Positions 62,011 through 64,000 of a stretch of DNA of 64,000 bases are shown here, one piece after another. Position 1 is the first letter of the stretch, and every line of letters starts with the position of its first letter. The stretch is from contig NZ_JAHXBF010000009.1 of the NCBI RefSeq assembly GCF_020103695.1, positions 1 through 64,000 of the forward strand. The letters run 5' to 3'. Source of the stretch: Hyalangium versicolor. Lineage in GTDB: Bacteria > Myxococcota > Myxococcia > Myxococcales > Myxococcaceae. Position numbers and translations under genes: made by a program. The notes under the pieces were generated by a model. The model did not search any database. It was not told the origin of the DNA and was given only the letters and a program-made list of their open reading frames with translations.

Positions 62011-64000
62011 ACAGCTCGCCGAAGCGCATGGCCAGCTCCAGACGCCCCATCATTGCCTTTCCCCACGCCGTGGCTTCCTCGGGCCAACTGGTGAGGCTGA
62101 GCCCCGCGTCGGCAATGGCCTTCAGCGCGTCTCCTCCCTGGCTCATGGCCTTCAGCAACCGTGCGTAGTCCATCAGCGTGGCCAGGACCTTGCCGGGGAA
62201 GATGATCTCATGATCGATCGGCTTGGGCGGAATGCGCGGGCGCAAGGTCCCCGGTAACGGTGCGGGGTCTCCTGCGCGCGAAGAGACCCGAGCCTCACGC
62301 GCGGCCTCCTCCGCGGCGCGCCGAGCCTCCTCCGCGCGCCGGGACTCCTCCGAGGCACGCACAGCCTCTTCCATCGCCCGGCGGGTATCCTCGGCCTGAC
62401 GCTCGGCCTCGCGGGCCTGGCGCTCCTGATCCTTGCGCCGGGACTCGTTCACCCGCCGCTGCATCTCCTCGTGCCACTTCCGGTCCTCTTCGTCTCGCAC
62501 GACGTCGAGGCGCTCGCGCATCAGCCGGACCTCGGTGTGGAGTTCGTCGAGGAAGGGCTGCCGAGGAGCCCGATCATCCTTCTCCGCCGGAGTCGTCAGG
62601 ACGCGCTGCTCGAAGGCGGGGAACCACTTCAGGAAGGCCTCGGCCTCGGAGGCCAGCTGGTCCTCGCCCGCTCGGAATGCACCGGCGAGCGGCGCCGCCG
62701 CGTAGAACACGCCCAGCGAGGCAATCCACGGTTGCCGGGTCACCACCTCCTCGGCCGCCGTGAGCACGGCCCTCACTCGCCGAGGCAGCTCCTTCACGGG
62801 AGCATCGCGCACGAGCAGATCGGCCTGCCGGGCGAAGCCCTGGGGATCCACCCGCCACCAGGCCTCGAAACGAGCGACGGCATCCTCGGGAGAGGCCAGC
62901 TGCCGCTCCCAGAGGTCCTGGCGCCATGGCTCGAAGACGGAGAGCAGATCCGCGCGCTCGTCCGGATGCTGCTGGAAGCGGCGCCATACCGCGTCGATGA
63001 GTTCGTCCCGGCCCGAGATGCCGCTCCACTCGCGCACGGCCTGCCGCAGCGGGTCGACGATCAATGGCCGGTCGACTCCCTCCCATACCGCCACCCACAG
63101 CCGAGCCGCCTGCCCCGCCGGCTCGTCCCAGTCCTGGATGCGCGAGGTCAGCGTCATCAGCGCCTGCATGAGCGGAGGCGCGCACTCGGGTTCACGGGCC
63201 CACCGGTGGAGCAGACGCTCCTCATCGGGCCCCGCGAGCGCGAGGAATCGCGAGAAGTACACATCATTGATGCACTTCGCTCGATCCGCGCCCTCCTCCC
63301 ACGCGAGCGCACGGGCCGTGCCATCGACAAAGGGCCGCATGGATTCGCGAACCACCGGAGACCGGGCCGCCCACCAGAGGATCCGCAAGGCGGCATCTCC
63401 GGGGAGCTCATGCAGCGTGGAGCGAGCCCAGCTCCGCCAGCGCTCCCGTACCACCTCGGAACTCTCGGCGAAGGACTGGATCTCGATCAGGTTCCGGAGC
63501 GACTCCGTGAGCCGGTCCGGTCCTCGCTCCGAGGCGAAGAGCAACGCATCCACGGCCTCGAACGCGAGCGGCGGATGCAGTGTGGCGACGACATCCCGAG
63601 CGAACGCCGCGCCCCCCTCGCCCGCGAGCCGCTGGAAGAGTGCGGACGAGCCCAAAGAGGCCAGGGTGCGACGGGCCTCGGAGACCTGCTCGGCGTCCGG
63701 AGCATCGAGCGCGGCGGTGAGACCGGCCTCGTCCTTCAGGCACAGGGCGCACTCGAAGCGCACATCGGGATCCGCGTGCGCCAGCCCCTGGCGCAGGGCG
63801 AAGAGCACATCCACCTCGGGCTCCTTGCCAGGAGATGCGCGCACCCACGCGACGGCGGCGCGAGGTGCCAGCTCGGGCAGCGCGAGAGCTTCCCGAGCGA
63901 GCTCTCGCACCCGGCTCCACTCCCGCTGCCGGAGCCGCGCCCACCGCCAGACCTTCCAGCGGGTCAGCGCAAACATGGCCTCCACACCCAGCCGCCCGTT
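61991..64000 (-). CDS. HEAT-like repeat and coiled-coil protein, 5' end outside window
   Basis: Open to the right edge without a stop, so at least 669 residues; a GTG at 63985 exists but the preceding codons (NGRLG) continue the same repeat-like sequence, so the true start lies outside. Residues in view up to about 480 are helical repeats with HEAT-like pattern (DPDVRFECALCLKDE, AVDALLFASERG). A charged coiled coil (about 490-580, Arg/Glu/Ala-rich) follows, then a conserved-looking C-terminal domain (HEIIFPGKVLATLMDYARLL). Function unknown; probably a scaffold. Convergent with copy 3, overlapping by 20 bp. Confidence 0.8.
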   Translation of the reverse strand, partial: NGRLGVEAMFALTRWKVWRWARLRQREWSRVRELAREALALPELAPRAAVAWVRASPGKEPEVDVLFALRQGLAHADPDVRFECALCLKDEAGLTAALDAPDAEQVSEARRTLASLGSSALFQRLAGEGGAAFARDVVATLHPPLAFEAVDALLFASERGPDRLTESLRNLIEIQSFAESSEVVRERWRSWARSTLHELPGDAALRILWWAARSPVVRESMRPFVDGTARALAWEEGADRAKCINDVYFSRFLALAGPDEERLLHRWAREPECAPPLMQALMTLTSRIQDWDEPAGQAARLWVAVWEGVDRPLIVDPLRQAVREWSGISGRDELIDAVWRRFQQHPDERADLLSVFEPWRQDLWERQLASPEDAVARFEAWWRVDPQGFARQADLLVRDAPVKELPRRVRAVLTAAEEVVTRQPWIASLGVFYAAAPLAGAFRAGEDQLASEAEAFLKWFPAFEQRVLTTPAEKDDRAPRQPFLDELHTEVRLMRERLDVVRDEEDRKWHEEMQRRVNESRRKDQERQAREAERQAEDTRRAMEEAVRASEESRRAEEARRAAEEAAREARVSSRAGDPAPLPGTLRPRIPPKPIDHEIIFPGKVLATLMDYARLLKAMSQGGDALKAIADAGLSLTSWPEEATAWGKAMMGRLELAMRFGELFNAPWE

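Overview
The window comes from a high-GC myxobacterium, most likely of the Cystobacter/Archangium/Hyalangium group (inferred, no marker gene present). Pointers are strongly biased G/C third codon positions, a Ser/Thr kinase fused to a TPR array, a sigma-54 activator beside its own sigma-54 promoter, many lipoproteins with Asp-Gly-rich linkers, a 3815-residue RHS protein and many secreted hydrolases. No rRNA, complete tRNA, CRISPR array or recognisable insertion sequence was seen.

Left end (1-3950, mostly - strand): one frame, open to the window edge, encodes a flavin-type oxidoreductase fused to a STAND/NB-ARC-like ATPase and TPRs, an architecture typical of signal-sensing defence proteins. 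Beside it lie a small unknown gene and a Cys-rich lipoprotein, both lower in GC, and a hairpin that looks like the 3' end of a tmRNA/tRNA gene (3914-3942). Then follows a tightly overlapping six-gene operon for a GlpSTPQUV-type glycerol ABC importer (3958-9911, - strand).

Middle (10131-27063, + strand): an AmpG-like MFS permease; mtnP; a FabH-type ketoacyl synthase; two lipoproteins, one with a JAMM/RadC-like motif; mtnA overlapping a class II aldolase gene. MtnP, MtnA and the aldolase could together convert methylthioadenosine to DHAP plus an aldehyde. Next come a large lipoprotein, a LysR regulator, a 1581-residue secreted zinc metalloprotease-like protein, a small unknown gene and an M28 peptidase.

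27291-38989 holds the giant RHS/YD-repeat polymorphic toxin, with a lower-GC C-terminal tip overlapping a candidate immunity gene by 4 bp. After about 480 bp without a convincing gene comes a secreted GH16 glycanase interrupted by a DNRLRE-like domain.

41803-51877: an alpha/beta hydrolase opposite a sigma-54 activator; directly behind the activator are three CTGAC sites spaced exactly 21 bp apart, a near-perfect -24/-12 promoter and a 126-residue protein of unknown function, which looks like a self-contained switch. Then a TPR Ser/Thr kinase, a GST, an iron-type alcohol dehydrogenase with an ABM-domain protein, and a DUF4846 protein.

Right end (52022-64000): an M13 peptidase, an endonuclease I family nuclease, a small exported protein, three tandem paralogues of a membrane-anchored carboxypeptidase-regulatory-like protein (the first a decayed pseudogene), and a HEAT-like/coiled-coil protein running off the right edge.
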